A stretch of 64,000 nt of DNA from Enoplolaimus lenunculus (taxonomy: Eukaryota > Nematoda > Enoplea > Enoplida > Thoracostomopsidae), in assembly GCA_030248215.1 (NCBI GenBank), contig JASANG010000611.1, forward strand, positions 186,001-250,000. The letters are read 5' to 3'. The notes below the pieces were generated by a model. The model ran no database searches, had not been told where the DNA came from, and worked only from the letters and a program-made list of their open reading frames with translations. Position numbers and translations under genes: made by a program. This document shows positions 1 to 12,500 of the stretch, piece by piece (the first letter of the stretch is position 1; every line of letters begins with the position of its first letter).

Positions 1-446
1 TATATAATGGTTTTAGCTTTATGTTTAAGAGCATTTGTTTTTTAAGCAGGTTTTGCCTAAGTTTTGAAGCTTAAGTGACAACTCAAACAACCAAATCATC
101 ATTTTAATTTATACCGGGTTTATTGGTTCGGTGCTGCATGCGTTCTTAATAAAGGAAAGACAGAACTCGGCATTGCACTCTGTAGTGGAAAATACACTTC
201 GCAACTTGAGCATAGCTAAGGACAACAGATAAATATGCTATCAATGTCTAATAGAACAACACAAAACATCTAACCAATAATGTTTACTAAGAATATCGAA
301 ACAACAGTTTTATATATGTCTTTGCAAACTTCTATTAATTTGCATAGTGTGACTTTGCTGGAACGCTGCCCAAAATACGTATGTGGGGCGTTCCACCTTT
401 TTATATAGATATGAATCGCTAACGCAGTTCTGTCTGCAATCGAACT

Positions 447-1368
447 TAATCCTTTCTCACATGAATATTTTCTATTTCCCCTGAGACCAACTTTTATGCT
501 AGGATTCGAACTCCAGTGACTGGAGCGGGAGGCATATACCATCACCACTCAGCTATAGGAGCTTGATGCTCGAGCCCGAGGGGGCTTCTCACGTCTTGTG
601 GTGATTTAGTACTAAGTATACGTGTTGCAATTGTTAAACCACGGTGCGATATCTACTATTTAACGTATATACACTGCGCTGAGTTACTTACAGGCAACTC
701 AATGTGAGAAGGAATTATAGATAGTAAACTGAAAATTTTTCGCTTTACCCTTTCTCACATGAATATTTTCTATTTCCCCTGATACCTACTTTTATGCTAG
801 GATTCGAACTCCAGTGACTGGAGCGGGAGGCATATACCATCACTACTCAGCTATAGGAGCTTGATGCTCGAGCCGGAGGGGGCTCTCCCTGACGCTCGAG
901 CCCGAGGGGGCTCTCACGTCTTGTGGTGATTTAGTACTAAGTATACGTGTTGCAATTGTTAAACCACGGTGCGATATATACTATTTAACGTATATATACT
1001 GCGCTGAGTTGCTTACAGGCAACTCAATGTGAGAAGGGGTGATAGATAGTAAACTGAAAATTTTTCGCTTAACCCTTTCTCACATGAATATTTTCTATTT
1101 CCCCTGAGACCTACTTTTATGCTAGGATTCGAACTCCAGTGACTGGAGCGGGAGGCATATACCATCACCACTCAGCTATAGGAGCTTGATGCTCGAGCCC
1201 GAGGGGGCTCTCCTTGACGCTCGAGCCCGAGGGAGCTCTCACGTCTTGTGGTGATTTAGTGTTATGTATACGTGTTGAAATTGTTAAACCACGGTGCGAT
1301 ATATACTATTTAACGTATATACACTGCGCTGAGTTGCCTACAGGCAACTCAATGTGAGAAGGGGTTAA
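447..1368 (-). mobile_element. Tandem array of three tRNA-like, TIR-bounded units
   Basis: Units lie at about 447-717, 744-1041 and 1069-1368. Each starts AACCCTTTCTCACATGAAT and ends inverted ATGTGAGAAGGGGTTAA. On the minus strand each has box A-like TAGCTGAGTGGTGATGG and box B GGAGTTCGAATCCTAGC. The 28-bp spacers between units (ATAGTAAACTGAAAATTTTT) are alike, so the array arose by tandem duplication rather than separate insertions. Internal GCTCGAGC-GAGGGGGCTCTC blocks are themselves doubled in units 2 and 3. Confidence 0.8.
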
Positions 1369-1857
1369 CCTCGAGTTTTATACAGTATTGATCGAATCGC
1401 GAAATATGAAAACCTAACAGCCATTTGTAAAATATCAAAGTAAACGAAGCGAAAATAACATCATAGGTTTCAGTCTTGAATCTATTTTAAACACGAAAAC
1501 ATATTTGCAGCTGAACAAAAAGTCAATCTTAAATTCCAGTTCACCAGATCTAATTACAAATCGGCAAACTCCTGTGGTATCATCGACCTGTTAGTGACCA
1601 GGTTTGAACGCTAAATTCAGTAGAATAGAAAAGTGGTATAGGTGCTGTTATAGTACATTTGTGCATCCAGACAGTAGCTTCACTGCGGTTGTACAGCCCA
1701 ACGGCACCTTGCTACCGCTCACTGCGCCTAGAGTACGACTGCAGTCTCGGCCTGCCCTTGAATCATGCTTGCTCAGATAACGCAATAAAATGGACCGGAA
1801 GCGCAAAAAATTTACAACCATTTGTGTTTACAGCATTTGTTTCTGGATAGGAAATTA

Positions 1858-2001
1858 GGCCCATTTATAGAACAGGGCCGGAACAGTAGTACAAGAGTAT
1901 TCCTAAGCCTAAGCCTAAGCAAAAATATTACTCTAAAAGCTTAAACGGACTCTATTATAGTCCCTCCGGAAAACGATCCGGCCCTGTTCTAAACATGGGC
2001 C
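1858..2001. mobile_element. TTAGGC-bearing palindromic element
   Basis: GGCCCATTTATAGAACAGGG mirrors CCCTGTTCTAAACATGGGCC. Inside are three adjoining CCTAAG hexamers, AAAGCTTAAACGGACTCTAT and the family CTCCGGAAAACGATCCGG. Confidence 0.8.
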
Positions 2002-3412
2002 GGAAATTAAATGCGCAACTTCATTCCAACGTACGTTTTGGTGTAGAACAATTAGTTAAAATATGCTAACAAAGCGATGAAAAATATAGTGCATTAAATT
2101 CTTTAGGTTACCGTCTCTAGACTAACTGGTGAGCGTTGCTGCTAAGGCTTAGTATCGCTGTGCCGAATAGGTAAATATCATATGTAAGCACTGTTTGTGC
2201 TGTAACGTCAGCTCGCTTCACTGACTTGTAATTTCTTATAAATGAACTGTTCCACTGTATAAGTTCACGCTAATACAATTTTTACTCATTTACGGTCATT
2301 CTGTTTGATGAAATCTATGTATAAAACCCACAACTTTAGCTGCCGACAGTTAAAACAGCTCCTAGAGCAGTGAAAAAACTGGTGACGAAAAAGCGTTTCC
2401 TAAATCCAATCCATTGCTGAGTTTCGGATTGACGCGGGATTAAAGACCTGTGAATTAGATTCTTTCGTTTGGAATGTTAGATCGATTCTTAGATCTTGTG
2501 AGCGCTATTCATAATAATTGTGTTGGATGCAGCATCTATAATAGCGCTGCAGGGGAAATTTTTCACGTATACCAGCGCCACACATTTATAAAAGTATAAA
2601 ACACAATAAGTTGTCACAAAGGTTTTTGTGCCATCAGGAATGGAACAGTGGCTACCGCTTGCCACCCGAGCCCTGGATGCCTTTGTGAAGCCCGCATAAG
2701 ATTAACTTAAGCCCTGAAATGATTCTTTAAGATCGTATGGGGTCAATTGGAACCTTTTGTAGTTCAACGAGACTTCCAAGTTGTTTGTAAAGTTTAGATT
2801 CAAGAAAAAACAGTCTAATTGAAAATATTTTGTGTTTTTCTACACAGATTCTATGTTAGGGCGTCTGAACGTTTTCAAATATTAGAGCGTCTGAATGTTT
2901 TCAAACAACCAGAATTTAGACTAATTTTCTGCGAGTGTAGCCAAAACAGTTGCTAAGTTGTTCGAAATGAGGTCATCAGAAGAGTTGAGGGCCCCTCTTA
3001 CGGATGAAACGGTGGTGCTAGTCTTGCTTAGCTGTTGTGCTGTCTAAGCTAAAATCTTAAAATCGCACCATTTCTAGTTAACGCCGGTTGACGGTAAAGA
3101 TAGTTTTATGCGCGATATGTTGAAATCGGTCTCTGATACGTTTCATCTGCGGTTGCACCGTGAAAAGTTCAAACAGCGTTAGCAAAACAGTCACCGCAAC
3201 CAGTAGTAATTGCCAGTGGGAACAGTCGGCAAACTGGTAGCTCTTTCTCGAAAACCTATAGCATCAAAACGCCAGCACAAACTTGTTTGACAATGCATTA
3301 TATGACTCATTGCTATTAACAGTATGCGTTTTTGGCCAAAACAGCTTTGATAATATTCTATTATTTGCAACCAAAATTGTTTGCCTATTATCGTTTCGGC
3401 CAATGTTACTTT

Positions 3413-3541
3413 TAGGGCCGTAACAGTGGATTAAGCGTATTCCTAAGCCTAAGCCTAAGTCTACGTGTTGCAAAAGTGTATTCGTAAGCCCAAGCCTATG
3501 CCTAAGCCTAAGTTTAAGCAAAATAATGTCCAGAATGTAAG
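3413..3541. mobile_element. Rearranged TTAGGC-family fragment
   Basis: GGGCCGTAACAGTGGATTAA leads into two separate CCTAAGCCTAAG runs, which suggests a duplication inside the element. The right end is missing. Confidence 0.5.
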
Positions 3542-4479
3542 CCTACTCTTGAGCCACCACCTCTTAGAAATAAGGACTCAGATTTTATCAAAAAACCAAG
3601 CCTTGCGTTTTTGGTGGTACTTAAATTGCAACTAATATTATTTTCGATCAACAAACAAAATTTCGTTACAGTTACTTGGAATTCAGAAAATTTTTAATTT
3701 TTGAGAATTCGTGGTATCTAATATGTTTTAACAAAGCTGCTATAAAGCTCTTAGAATTGTGCAAACAACTTAAACAACACTGTTGTTTTAAGCAAAATTA
3801 ACGTATTATCGGGAATTATTTTATGCTTAAACGATTTCCTTTATTAGCAACAACATTTATGTTAAATGTTTACCAAATATAAGTCCTAATAACCCCAAGT
3901 TTTGTGGTTCTTATCAACAATGTATTTAAAGCGAATGCAGTATAGGATGCAAGTAGTGTATTTGGTTTTACAAGCCTGCATTAATTTGGCTACTAATTTT
4001 CTTCAGTGTGGTACAATTTTGAGATTTTTGATGGATCTTGACCACTCCCTTAAACATTTAAATTGACGGCTTTTACGCTTTCAGGATTAGGTTTAGGTAA
4101 AGGCTTAACTAATGGCTAGGCAAAGTATTAGGCTTTGGTTTGCTTTTTCAGCGTTCGATATTAATAAGTTTTAGGTAAAGGCTTAGGCAGGGTTTTAGGT
4201 TTTGCGTCAGGTAAGCCTTGTAGCGTTTGTGTTTATTATAGTTCTGTAGTTTTTATTCATGTAACATGTAATATCTAACAGAAAATTCAAAATGACAAAT
4301 TTAGTGGACTCACTCCACAGAACCATTGGAGTAACACATTTTAGAGTGTGAATTTTGACCATTACTTTGCGATGAACGTCTCTGATGTGAGGTCTGCTCC
4401 GAGCGATGCAATAAAGCATACATCTCCAAAGAAAGTTTTATGGTGCATGAATGTTTTGACCCTTAATACTGTTAAAACT

Positions 4480-5104
4480 TTGGATCTTTTCCGTTATCCC
4501 CCGCAGCCCGCGTTTGCCCACAAAAGGTTATATTTAGAAACTTTTTGCATATTTGAGCTTTTCATGATCTCCCTTGATCATTTCACGCCTAAATTTGAAT
4601 TTTTGAAGTTCTATTTTTAAGATCCCAAGGTGTCCGTCGCCTTTGGACTCAAAAAATTGGTTTTGTCAAAAACTTTGATAACTTATAGACTATTTGACGC
4701 AGCGTGCAGAGCTGAGTCGAACGGTGTTAAATGTTTCGTTATATTAGACGATTGGTTAACGAATTATTCTCAAATAAATGATTTCGTGCCGTCCCAAATC
4801 GTTGACAGTGAGCCAAATCAGTTATTTGACAATGTCTGTGGTCAGCCAATCGTCTGATTGTAGAAAATTTAACACCATTCGACTGAGCTCCGCAAGCTGC
4901 GTCGATGGTTTACAATTGGTCTAACTTTCTAATATTTTTTGGGTTCTGAGGGGCTTGGGACCTTAAAAAATCGAATATTTCAAAAATTCAAATTTAGGCG
5001 TGAAATTGTCAGGGGAGGTGTTGAGAAGCTCAAATATGCCAAACTTATTAAATCCAACGATTTTTGGACAAACGCGGGCTTAGGGGATAACGGAAAAGAC
5101 CCAA
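4480..5104. mobile_element. 625-bp near-complete palindrome (long-hairpin MITE family)
   Basis: The ends TTGGATCTTTTCCGTTATCC and GGATAACGGAAAAGACCCAA are inverse. The arms pair along most of their length: GCCCGCGTTTGCCC, TTTCACGCCTAAATTTGAAT and GTGCAGAGCTGAGTCGAACG all recur inverted. Short frames of 75-90 codons inside are products of the repeat and encode nothing recognised. Relatives: 12126-12470, 31490-31870, and fragments near 26820 and 45045. Confidence 0.75.
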
Positions 5105-5159
5105 TATTTTATGTCAATGTACATGGGAGGAGCAGTTTTATAAGCATTTATATTCATTT

Positions 5160-5254
5160 CTTAGCCTGAGCCTAAGCAAAAAATTGGTCTAAAATTAAAC
5201 TTACTAGATCCGAGTCCCACGGAATAACGTTCCGCCCTAATATTTACATGGGCC
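5160..5254. mobile_element. Half copy of the TTAGGC-family element
   Basis: It begins CTTAGCCTGAGCCTAAGC and ends CGTTCCGCCCTAATATTTAC followed by ATGGGCC. Only the right half of the family consensus is present. Confidence 0.55.
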
Positions 5255-6585
5255 AAATTTCGGAAATGCGCATAATTCAAATTCTAGCTATTTTTATTTG
5301 TAAGGCACAAAATTTTAATAAGCTTATTATTGCTTTACGCTGTGAAATCATCGCTGATTCACGAGTTTCTCAACTGCAATAGATGCACAAACAAATGAAA
5401 TTCTACTCGAATCTTCGTCGACCGCCCACTATTTATGCACGAAGGAAGATGCTAATAAAAATTGTTACGAGACTTAATCTGATGAAATATATACTTCCGG
5501 ATTGAAAATAGATGGAAAATTTTTATTTAGAACAAAAACAATGATTTACACCTTTAGGGTTTCGTCGCTGTTCGCATCGCCACGTCATGTTTTTTTCTAG
5601 TCGATGCATCATCCGTTCGTTTTCTGTTGTTTATTTTTAAACATAAAGTCATAGGGTGCGTAGGATACGGTTACAGTGAGATATCATTCTGAAGCTTCTA
5701 AAGTAATTTTTCTCGTTCGCTTCAAATCGCTCATTACATATTTTACATCAGGTTAAACCGTGTCGAAATGAAGCCCTGCTACACCCTTTAACGCAGTGTC
5801 ACCGAAATTTTGACTGATTATTCATATGACGAGATTGTACTGTGATGTACGACTAGTTCATACACAAACTAACGTAAATAGTCAATATCATAGAGAGTAT
5901 TATATTATTTTGAGTAAAGATAAGCGTATACTGTACGCAAAAGACCTAGTTTTCTGTTGTAAAATGTTACTCAGTTTTATATTTATTTTTCATTTTTTTC
6001 GATACGTTTTTTACTGGAAACGTTTGTTTCGAAGCGTTTTTTGTGCCTTTATATTACAAGATAAGTGACAGTGAAATCCTATTTGTGATCGTAAATCTTT
6101 TGAGTTCATTATTCGTTTTAGCGAAATGATTTTTGTGAATTTAACCTAAACATTCGTAATATACCGTCAGTTTTGTCATCAGGAAATCATGTTGGAGCTC
6201 TGTAGTATACTTCGCGTCGGTTTAGCCCAAGGTCATAGGTTTCCGGCCCTCGAAAAGGTGAAGAGCGAAAGCAGCGATACTGATTACACGTAGGCATAGT
6301 TCAAAATCGTCACAAGACGTAAAGGTCACTCTGGTTCGACTACCAACCTTCTGTAGCTGAGTGATTGTAGCAAACACATCCCGGCCGGACACCTGGTACA
6401 ACGAATGTCAGTTGGAAATCATAGATGTGATATGAAATAGAAAATAGTCATGCAGGAAGAAATTGCTCAAAACTTTTTGACAAAAAATGAGACCAAAGCT
6501 ATGTACATTTAAAAGTTTTAATATGAACAATTTTTTAGAAACTGTTCATATTTGAAAAATTCATTTTTAAATATTTTGTATCACA

Positions 6586-9500
6586 ATGAAATTGTGTTTC
6601 GTGCTTGCATTGATTTTAATTTACGTTTGCATTGTTGTCGATTGCCGATTGGTTCATCGTCGGACACATTCCGTTCATGGTCATGACGTCAAAAGACGCG
6701 TAAGACGTGATGCTGGCAGAGTTGCTAACAAGCTGCATTATCAAAATCATGACCACAGTGTGCGACGAAAAGTAAGACGATGCCCAGTATAAAACTGACG
6801 CTAAAATCCGCTGGAGTACAGGCGACTGACCATTTGGTCTATTGGGCTATTGTCCAGTGAGCCCGTTGGACTTTAAGCCATTCAACAACATGAAAAATCG
6901 TAGTCATGTAATTATTTTCTAAACAACCAGGGTTTGGTTTGGTTTGTATCAAAGCACCGGGGCTGATTTTAAACCATCAGTCCAGCAATGGTTGGATTGG
7001 GTTTTCCGTTTAGTGTCATACTTCGGCCCATGAAGATCAGGGGCGGAACGTTTTTCTGCGCGACGAGAATAGAGTAAGCTTAAGGTTTAGACTAATTTTT
7101 TTGCCTGGCTTAGGCTTAGGCTTAGGCTTAGGAATATGCTTATAATACTGTTCCGCCCCGGTTCTTTACATTGGCCCATACTTCTTAGATGTAAACATAT
7201 ATAGGGTTAGATGCGGCAGGGTGACAGTACAGTAGGATAATTTGGAACCTTGGTTAAGCAACCAAACTGTGTAAAAAGTAGTTTGGTACACCTACTAAGA
7301 ATCCTACCTATTACTACTGCTGGATTAAAGCCTGGGATCCACAAAAAGCTATATTCCCAGCATAGCTCACCGAATACACGTTATGGTTGAAAGAATACCC
7401 ATTGCCAACGCATAACTAGGCAAGTTACTACGTGATCGAGTGATAAGCATGATGACAAACGCAGCCAGGTCTGTACAACATCGTACGAACAACAGGTCAC
7501 CAAAATTACCTGTCACTTCAACCGTCTTTATTCGGCGTATGTCACCTGGAGACTAAGTTACGTTTACTAAATTATTTGAATTTGATAATTTTCGGTATTG
7601 CGTTTCATTGCTATTTTTGGTTCGTCAAGCAAGCCCGTAGACAGGTCAACCTGGTGAGAGGGATGAGGTTGAAACGCTAAGCTTACAGGCAGGGCTAAAC
7701 CTGTTCTAGAGGGTCAAAAAATTTTGTGCTAACAGAACCCCGTCCTCAAGTTGCAGGCTTGTATTTAATGTGTTGGCGATAAAAACAAAAATTACTGCAG
7801 TGTTGCTTGTACTATTCTTAGAAGTAGAACTATAGGTTCTTAGCATTTATGTAAAGGAAAATGTAAGTTACATTTTGCTGTCGTTTTTTAGAGACGTGAC
7901 GGAGATATGAGCATTGATTTCGGTCAAATTGGACAAAACAGCGGATCGAACAATGGTGACAGTTTTGAGTTTGATCTTGATCGGTTGATAGGTGGAGGTA
8001 CGATGTACTATGTATTTAAAATACAGGCCGATAATTGTAAAGCTGTTAATGTACCTAACAGGCGTAAATAGTTCTGCGTGATTGCATTTTAGTTGCAAAA
8101 CGCATCAACATTATATACATATTCTAACAACAATAGTCGGTTCAGAACGACCCAGTTGCCAACTGGGACAAACGAGTGTTTAAGGGTAAGATATAAATGC
8201 TAACTGGGACAAACGAGTGTTTAAGGGCAAGACATAAATGCTAATGCTTTCATCTTTCTATATTTACTGACATTAAGGTAGTTTCAATCGACGACAAGAC
8301 AAATTGAATTCGCTGTTCAAAAACATTTTCGATGGATTTTTGGAGAATCACAATTTTCCAACAATGCCAGAAATCGGTGATTTGGACACGGATTTCGGTT
8401 CAACCGGCGGCATGAGTGTTTTTGGAAGTGGAATATTTGGCGACAAGTGGTGGAAAGGGTAAAACTTGACAGTGTTTGTTTCATTTATTTTGACCATAAA
8501 TGTGTTTTATTTATTGAATTGCATAACTGAAATTTCATTAACTTACGCAGCTGGTAGATGTATTTTTTAATTAAGAAACAAAACTCGGATTTTAGTAGCT
8601 TTTTCTCCTGTTGCGCTTTTGCAGAAACTTAAATAACGACTTTGGGTGTTTCTTCGCATTTGATGTTTTTTGAGTCACAAAGTTATCGAGACGTTTATTA
8701 CGTCCAATTTTCCCAGTTTAATAGTTAAATTTAGATAACTTTCAATTCCCGGTTTTCATTTTTGTTTATGGTGTGTTTCTTTTTAACAGAAACGAGTTTA
8801 AGAAAAATATTAATTTGAACAGTATATATTCAATTGTTTCAGTCCAAACGTTTGTTTGCGAAAAGATAAATATGAGCTGCCAAGTGATGATGACGTAACG
8901 GTCAGCGATGACAGCGATGACGAAGATTTTGGAGTTGGCAATTTTATGTCAAACTTTCAAATGACTTCTTCGCAATGTTCGACAAGTGACCAAGCGCATA
9001 AATGTATTTTAAAGTAAGTGTATTGTGCCTTTCAACTCAATGGCAGATTCGTAAATTTTTGACAGATGACGAGCGATAAATGCCTCCGAAAAGACCTCGC
9101 GAGCGGATCGAGCGAGAAGTTAAACACAATTTTCGTTTCATCAAAATAAATAGTTATAAGGTATGGGCCTAAGCAAACCGTGATATCATGAATAATTTTC
9201 GATGACCGCTCGCTCACTTGCATCCGCCAGTGTTTGAAATTATTTCTATCTACGTAAGGCTATCCTGCACTTTCCTCTATAGTTTTCGAAATTTTTCGAA
9301 TTTTGGGTGTGATAAGATGTATTATTACAACGTCTTCATTTATGTATTATGGTGTTGCTAATTATGCAGTTTTTTTGCTGTTGCAGAGTAACTCGCAATG
9401 GCAAAACTATTGTTCACGAAAATGTACATGAATGCTGTCACGGTTACGAGCGGCAACCTGGCGACCAAGGCTGTCCAACAAGTAAGTTGATGCCGATTTA

Positions 9501-12500
9501 ATTGAGTTGAATTAAAATTTTATCTGTTGACATTTTAATTTATTATTAAAGTTTCATTGAAATAAGATGTAGCACTAATAATAAGATGATACCTGGGCCA
9601 GTATTCTCAACTTTGTGTAGTATCTATCACAAACTGTTAATAATTATTTAAATCAGCTAAGATATAAAACAAATTAAGAGTAAGAACATTTAAGAACATT
9701 AATTTGCGGAATTGTCCGGGTTCTTTTTTCTTGCCTCTGGTTTTATCCCCCGCTGCCGCATATAGTATGTTGACTACTATTCCGACTTTCGTTATTAATA
9801 TACACGGCAGTTAGATTTATTTTTATTTGAATTTTTTTTGTCTTTCCTTTCATCAACACCTAACACATATTTAATTCTTTTATCTTCCCCCCCGCGCTCC
9901 GCTCCGTTTTCCTCCTGCCTCTCTAATTAACAGGCTAACAATGAATTATATCCCCTCCCTTTTTTTTGTTCCAAAAACAATTTTCCTTTTAAATATTACC
10001 ACAATTTTCCTTTTTAAAATTTTAAATATATAAAAAAATAAAAACTATAAGATATAAAACAAATTAAGAGTAAGAACATTTAAGAACATTAATTTGCGGA
10101 ATTGTCGCGGGTGTAATTTTCCTAATAGAGCCAAATTGTAACTCGAAATCCACCAGCCGCCGTGTATTTGTTTTTTTTAAATTATCATATACATTGTATT
10201 TTAAATACTTTAAACTTTCTAGAAGATAGTACTAAAAACTTTATTGGTAATAAAGCACAAGTATGAAATTGCTAATTTCAAAATAGTTCTACTATAGAGC
10301 TGGATCTTAAACCTCTTCTTGATGTATTGGAAAAAGAAAACTTAACGGTATTCGCAAAAGGAGTTCGAGATATTGAAGGACTTAGCGACCAGTTGAGTAG
10401 TGGAAATTACACGCTGTTCATACCGAGCAATGAAGCAATGGATAGCGGAGCTCAGGTAAAAAATTTTCAATTTTTTAGAATATGAACACGTACGACAGTA
10501 AAATCGAATCTCGCAGATTTTTCTACAGCGCTGAAGAGTTCTATGTTATACCGCCGCCTCAAAAATATTTTTTGGTCGCTTTACTAACAATTCCTGGTTG
10601 CGGAGCTGCGAAACGGGTTTACTGTATTGACCCGAATAAGAGGAGGAGGAGTAATAAGAAGGGGTCCCCATTTTGAGTCCTATTCAATTGAAGTCCGCAT
10701 CCTTAATAAGAGTCCGTAAGCAGATAGAGTCCTTAAACCTCAAGTTTTGAAAGTACATTCCTAAGAGTAACCTTGCATTATCGCTTAATCCATTGACACA
10801 AGACAAATGAACGTTTAATTCAACGGATAATTGCAGCACCGGATATATATCAGTAACAAAGGGCGGCGGAGCGTGGGTTAAAAAATTAATAACAGTCTGT
10901 AACCGTATAACGGAGGTACCCTCTAGAGAGACCAAATAAATATGAGTCCCCCCTCTTATTCGAGTCACTACAGTAGGTGACAGCAGTTTATTTGGTTCTA
11001 TGAAACAGCAAGTTAAAAATCGTTTGCGTTTTCAGTATTAAAACTCACAACTTTAGCAGATTTTGTGAATAGTGAAACGCGCTAAATGCACACTTGCAAG
11101 TTTTTTTGCAGCGAGAACTCTGCAGCTACAATTTGCACGTGCAAGTTTTGTTGCAAAATCTTTTCACAAAACTTACACATGTGAATGGATCTCCAGCTTG
11201 ATGGAGATTATTGCACTTGTTATACTTGAGCTTTTATCGCTTTTTACAGCAAATTAGCATCGAAGTAGTATCTGACGGCAGTAATCAGTTTTCACAAAAC
11301 TTACACATGTGAATGGATCTCCAGCTTGATGGAGATTATTGCACTTGTTATACTTGAGCTTTTATCGCTTTTTACAGCAAATTAGCATCGAAGTAGTATC
11401 TGACGGCAGTAATCAGTTGGATTTTATGCGACAATTAATTGAAAATCATGTTGTGCCTGACTGGATAACGACCAGCGACATGACAGACGAAGAGTCGGTT
11501 CCGAGCAAAAATGGCATTTCTTCGCTGCGATTTAACAAATTTCTTGGATTTAAACCGGTAAATTTGAAACGGTTTTGCACGTCCATATTACAAAATAGCA
11601 ATTAATATTGCAGTTATAATTGCATCAACTTATCATAAGGATTTCAGAGTATATAACATGATTGCCGAATTCGGCAATAAAAGTGGAATGCTATTGTCGG
11701 GCAGAGCACAAAATTCGAGACTATGGTGTACCCGCAAGTGAAAATTTGTTTGCGTCGCAAACTGGATCAGTAAAACCGAGTTATAGTGTCCAATTTTTTA
11801 AATCCTACAAACACCCAGAATTCCGAAACGCTTAATACTTGAGACAGCTACTGCGCTTAAAACGTCAAAAATATTGCTTTTCCTATCAACGCTATCTAAA
11901 ATATTGTCTCTACAAATCACTGCTAACTGCAGTAACGTTTCTGCAAAATTGAAGAACTTTATCGCATTATTTTTTAAGGTTTAGACTAGTGATGCGCCGA
12001 TACCAAAATTTTTGCCGATGCCCATACCCATTCTGATTATGATTTTCAAATTTAGCCGATGGCGCACCAATGCCGCAGTGGATGCCAGTTCCAATTTTAA
12101 TACGTAATACTTCAATAACTGGCGAAGATTTAGCGTCTTTTACGATATAATTCGCAGCCCGCGTTTGCCCAAAAATGGTTGATTTTGAAAATGTTTAGAT
12201 ATTTGAGCTCTTAATGACCACCCCTGATGATTTCACGCCTAAGTTTGAATTTTTGCAAAACTTGATTTTTTAAGGTCCCAAGGTACCCTCTTGAGACCCA
12301 AAAATTTGTCAAAAAGTTTAACTAATTATATCGAACTTTTTAAAAGTTTAAAATTAGGCGTGGCATGATAAAAGGTCATGAGAAGCTCAAATATGCAAAA
12401 ATCTTTCAAATCCAACGATTTTTGGGTTAACGCGGGCAGGCGGGGGAATAACGGAAATAACCCAAGATTTAAACCCTAACGACCATAAACGATAATAATT

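Larger units (their letters stand above)
1369..6585. other. Intergenic region upstream of the FAS1 gene
   Basis: Apart from elements listed separately I see no gene. Stretches 2010-3400 and 5260-6585 are AT-rich with no recognised motif. TTAGGT/TTAGGC words cluster at 4090-4205, probably a decayed TTAGGC-family copy. No core promoter for the FAS1 gene can be read with confidence. Confidence 0.5.

Noticed and set aside
3440-3525. TTAGGC repeats as a true telomere or chromosome end
   Set aside because: Runs are short, diverged, dispersed, and sit inside elements with inverted ends; genes continue on both sides.
11254-11288. First copy of the exon 7 acceptor as the true exon start
   Set aside because: Reading on from it meets a stop shortly after the duplicated part, while the second copy joins in frame to the rest of FAS1 domain 1.
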